Source: Oscillospiraceae bacterium
Lineage (GTDB): Bacteria > Bacillota > Clostridia > Oscillospirales > QAMX01
DNA length: 8,216 nucleotides
Assembly (NCBI GenBank): GCA_902772625.1
Contig: CACYBP010000179.1
Location: 1-8,216, forward strand
Direction: 5' to 3'
Below are positions 6,223-8,216 of the stretch, piece after piece. The notes under the pieces are model-generated. The model saw only the letters and a program-made list of their open reading frames with translations. It had not been told where the DNA came from and made no database searches. The position numbers and the translations under genes are program-made. Within the stretch, counting starts at the first letter, position 1. Every line of letters starts with the position of its first letter.

Positions 6223-6924
6223 CTATCTCCTTTCGATGAAGGCCGCGATCAATCCGGCCTTTCGCGTGCGCGCCACCGGAACCCGGCTCCCGTCGGCAAG
6301 ATATACCTCGTCTCCCACGATCTTTTCGGTGGCGCGAAGCGACACCGCGTAGCTCCGGTGGGTCTGATAAAAATCCTCCGAAAGGCGGGAAAGAAGCTCC
6401 CGGAAGGGCTCGCGCACCTCCACGCTCCCTTTTTTCGTGACGATCTTCACTTCGTGAAGCCTCGCCTCCAGATAGAGGATCTCGTCCTCCCGAAGCCTTG
6501 CCGTCCCCTCCTCCGAGGCGATCAGGATGCTTTTCGGCTCTCCGGCCAGGCGCTCCGCGGCCTTATCCAGCACCGCGAAAAGCTTTTCTCTTTTCACCGG
6601 CTTGACCAGATAGTGAAGGGCGTCCACCTCGTACCCTTCGGACGCCAGCTCCGCGTGGGAGGTTACGAAGATCATCTCGGCCGGGCATCCCCTGTCCCGG
6701 AGCTTTTTCGCAAGCGCCAGCCCGTCCATCCCGGGCATTTCCACGTCCAGAAGGAGAATATCGAAGCTCTCGTCCGCGTCGTAGGCGAAGAGGAAGGCCG
6801 CAGCGGAGGGGAATCCCTCGGTTTTCCCCGGCTTCCCGCCGGAGCGAAGCCACTCCCGGACCTCTCCGGAAAGAAGCGAAAGGGCTTCCCTTTCGTCGTC
6901 CACGACGGCTATTTTCAACGGCAA
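6223..6924 (-). CDS. LytTR-family response regulator
   Basis: This 233-residue DNA-binding response regulator has a receiver domain (about 1-120) with acidic pair D9/D10, phospho-acceptor D60 in LLLDVEMPGMDG, T88 in FVTSH, and K108 in LVKPVK, all in canonical places. A LytTR DNA-binding domain fills about 135-233 (LYLEARLHEVKI, then FYQTHRSYAVSL). The open frame continues 38 codons further upstream, but that part translates tandem repeats. I chose TTG at 6924 because AGGAGG lies 7 nt upstream and the receiver fold begins at once (LKIAVVDDE). It is followed with a 3-nt gap by its likely cognate kinase. It probably controls the exporter genes and perhaps its own operon. LytTR proteins usually bind pairs of direct repeats about two helical turns apart. 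Confidence 0.92.
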   Translation of the reverse strand: MPLKIAVVDDEREALSLLSGEVREWLRSGGKPGKTEGFPSAAAFLFAYDADESFDILLLDVEMPGMDGLALAKKLRDRGCPAEMIFVTSHAELASEGYEVDALHYLVKPVKREKLFAVLDKAAERLAGEPKSILIASEEGTARLREDEILYLEARLHEVKIVTKKGSVEVREPFRELLSRLSEDFYQTHRSYAVSLRATEKIVGDEVYLADGSRVPVARTRKAGLIAAFIERR

Positions 6925-6931
6925 AGCCTTT

Positions 6932-6937
6932 CCTCCT
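6932..6937 (-). promoter_or_regulatory. Ribosome binding site deciding the TTG start of the response regulator
   Basis: The minus strand reads AGGAGG, with 7 nt (AAAGGCT) before TTG at 6924-6922. A second TTG two codons later would be 13 nt away, and the in-frame ATG at 7038 lies far upstream with the repeats in between, so the first TTG is the best start. Confidence 0.8.
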
Positions 6938-6945
6938 TTCTTTCC

Positions 6946-6965
6946 CCGGGCAAATCTCCGCCCGG
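6946..6965 (-). promoter_or_regulatory. Leader hairpin just upstream of the regulator ribosome binding site
   Basis: On the minus strand CCGGGC (6965-6960) and GCCCGG (6951-6946) form a 6-bp GC-only stem with an 8-base loop containing GGAG. It ends 8 nt before AGGAGG. It could affect translation of the regulator, or be chance pairing in GC-rich DNA. No T run follows, so it is not an intrinsic terminator. Confidence 0.35.
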
Positions 6966-6980
6966 AATACCGCGTCGCTT

Positions 6981-7033
6981 CCCGGCAAGAAGCACGACCC
7001 CCGGCAAGAAGCACGCTCCCGGCAAAAGGCACG
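6981..7033. repeat. Three tandem 18-19-bp direct repeats in the regulator leader
   Basis: The 16-mer CCCGGCAAGAAGCACG occurs at 6981-6996 and again, identical, at 7000-7015. A variant, CCCGGCAAAAGGCACG, lies at 7018-7033. The periods are 19 and 18 bp. They lie between the oxidoreductase stop and the regulator start. The first nine bases also open both copies of the two-hairpin repeat, and the junction pattern GCACGnnCCCGGCAAG is shared with copy B. They may be binding sites, a trace of mobile-repeat activity, or a slippage product. Confidence 0.8.
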
Positions 7034-7054
7034 CCCACCGGTACGGTGCGCCTT
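7024..7054 (-). terminator. Weak candidate terminator after the Gfo/Idh/MocA gene
   Basis: Four bases past the stop, the minus strand can fold CACCG/CGGTG (loop TAC) extended through an asymmetric internal loop by AAGGC/GCCTT, followed by only two further T residues. Termination would be inefficient at best, so read-through into the regulator gene is possible. No clear promoter for the regulator was found in the 133-bp gap. Confidence 0.25.
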
Positions 7055-7057
7055 ATT

Positions 7058-8216
7058 TCACCACTTCACCGACCAGCGTTCGGAATATTTTCCCTTCATG
7101 CCGGCCTCTTCCCTCTGATCGTTTCTCAGGATCGAATGCGCCTGCTTTTCCCGGAGGGCGGCGAGATACTCGTCCCCGTCCAGAGGAAGCGTGACCCACT
7201 CGTCGCGCCAGGACGAAAGATACGCCGCGTTGGCGATGGAGAGGCCGAAGATCCCCTCTTCCCCCGGCGCGAGCAGCGGCGTCCCGAACCGGAGCGCGTC
7301 GGTATAATTCTGCAGGATCCCCGCGTGGGCGGTTTCCTCCCGGTCGGGAAGCAGGGTCTTTTCCTCGGTCTCGATGTGCGGGAAGCCCTCCTTCGTCCGG
7401 AAGCAGAACTCTCTTTCCGCCTCCTTCAGGAGCCAGAGCTTCATCTCCCCGTTCTCGATCACCAGCTTTCCGCGGTCTCCCGCGATCTCCATGCGGTTGG
7501 TGCCGGGGTATTCGCCGGTGGTGGCGATAAAGGTGGCGCTGGCGCCGTTTTCATATTCGGCGTAGACCGTGACGTCGTCCTCCACCTCGATCCTGTGATA
7601 CCGCGCTTCCCGGGTAAAGGCGCGTATCTTCCGCGGCATCCCGGTGATCCATTGCCAGATATCCAGATTGTGCGGGCACTGATTCATCATCACGCCGCCC
7701 CCTTCGCCGATCCAGGTGGCGCGCCAGGAGCCCGAATCGTAATAGCTCTGGCTCCGGTACCAGTTGGTGATCACCCAGGAAAAGCGCTTCAGCTCGCCCA
7801 GAGTCCCCTCCCGCATCAATTCCCGCGCCTTGGCGAAGAGCGGATTGGTGCGCTGGTTATACATGATGCCGAAGAGCTTCCCGCTTTCACGCGCAGCCCG
7901 GTTCATCTCCTCCACCGATTTCACGTCGATCCCCGCGGGCTTTTCGGTCAGAACGCTGTATCCCCTCCGGAAGGCCTCCCCGGCAAACACCGGGTGCAGG
8001 GGATGCGGCACCGCGATCAGGAGGAAATCGAACCCGCCCTCCTCCAGCATTTCTTCCACCGTCTCAAAAACGGGGACGCCGGGCAGGTTTTCCGCGGCCC
8101 ATTCTCTTTTGGCGGGGTCGATATCGCACACGGCCCCCAGAGAAAGCCCCCGGATCTTTCCTGAAAAGATACAGCACGCGTGCGCGCTTCCCATATTGCC
8201 GAGTCCCGCGATCCCC
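7058..8216 (-). CDS. Gfo/Idh/MocA-family NAD-dependent oxidoreductase, 5' end outside the window
   Basis: The frame stays open to the window edge, and the last codons read GIAGLGNMGSAHA, the GxGxxG nucleotide-binding motif. The ATG at 8194 is therefore internal, and only a few residues are missing beyond 8216. About 385 codons are visible. Counting from that internal methionine, D24 (end of the second strand, favouring NAD over NADP), the EKP motif at 84-86 and the catalytic-type motif GGGVMMNQCPHNLD with H175 mark the family. The YYDSGSWRATW segment is typical of clostridial members. Such enzymes oxidise or reduce a hydroxyl/keto group of a sugar, inositol or related polyol; the exact substrate cannot be read. 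It lies upstream of the regulator on the same strand, 133 bp away, and probably belongs to a metabolic operon continuing beyond the window. Confidence 0.9.
   Translation of the reverse strand, partial: GIAGLGNMGSAHACCIFSGKIRGLSLGAVCDIDPAKREWAAENLPGVPVFETVEEMLEEGGFDFLLIAVPHPLHPVFAGEAFRRGYSVLTEKPAGIDVKSVEEMNRAARESGKLFGIMYNQRTNPLFAKARELMREGTLGELKRFSWVITNWYRSQSYYDSGSWRATWIGEGGGVMMNQCPHNLDIWQWITGMPRKIRAFTREARYHRIEVEDDVTVYAEYENGASATFIATTGEYPGTNRMEIAGDRGKLVIENGEMKLWLLKEAEREFCFRTKEGFPHIETEEKTLLPDREETAHAGILQNYTDALRFGTPLLAPGEEGIFGLSIANAAYLSSWRDEWVTLPLDGDEYLAALREKQAHSILRNDQREEAGMKGKYSERWSVKW

Noticed and set aside
6981..7033. CRISPR-like array
   Set aside because: The units are 16-mers separated by only 2-3 bases, so there are no spacers.
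5476..7194. Plus-strand open frame (572 codons) across the exporter leader, kinase and regulator
   Set aside because: It spans two well-supported minus-strand genes and the terminator between operons. It has no recognisable domain and is a compositional shadow.
7046..8164. Plus-strand open frame (372 codons) opposite the Gfo/Idh/MocA gene
   Set aside because: The minus strand carries the family's GxGxxG, EKP and catalytic histidine motifs; the plus-strand translation has none.

Overview
The window is a GC-rich (by eye) stretch of bacterial DNA. Strong AGGAGG-type ribosome binding sites, TTG start codons, LytTR/GHKL-type signalling genes and short hairpin repeats ending in GGATGAGGGG together suggest a Firmicute, probably a GC-rich gut-type clostridium. 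The genus cannot be told from this sequence.

Layout. (1) Bases 1-241: a 62-bp two-hairpin repeat (copy A), then a good sigma-70/A-type promoter (TTGCCT - 17 nt - TATAAT). (2) 242-1636, plus strand: an FAD-dependent oxidoreductase. (3) 1637-1821: a second copy of the repeat (copy B, same orientation), a pyrimidine tract, and a strong hairpin terminator between the convergent genes. (4) 1822-5474, minus strand: two overlapping genes for full-length ABC exporter half-transporters, the downstream one starting at TTG within a TTGA stop/start overlap. (5) 5475-5568: a hairpin terminator whose two arms are each the same 10-bp palindrome. (6) 5569-6924, minus strand: a two-component pair, with a LytTR response regulator (TTG start) followed by a GHKL histidine kinase that has no membrane sensor domain. 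(7) 6925-7057: a leader holding three tandem 18-19-bp repeats. (8) 7058-8216, minus strand: a Gfo/Idh/MocA NAD-dependent oxidoreductase whose first few codons lie beyond the window.

How the parts may work together. On the minus strand the order is regulator, kinase, terminator, exporter A, exporter B. The natural reading is a small regulatory system controlling a heterodimeric exporter, with the palindromic terminator between them as an obvious control point. What the exporter carries is not visible: no precursor peptide, peptidase or modification enzyme is in the window. The two oxidoreductases at the ends belong to families often linked to carbohydrate or polyol metabolism and have no evident functional tie to the exporter module.

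The most unusual signals are the palindrome-in-palindrome terminator at 5521-5560, the covarying two-hairpin repeat flanking the FAD gene, the tandem repeats upstream of the regulator that share a motif with that repeat, the sensor-less kinase, and the ABC pair whose ATPase landmarks fall at identical residue numbers.
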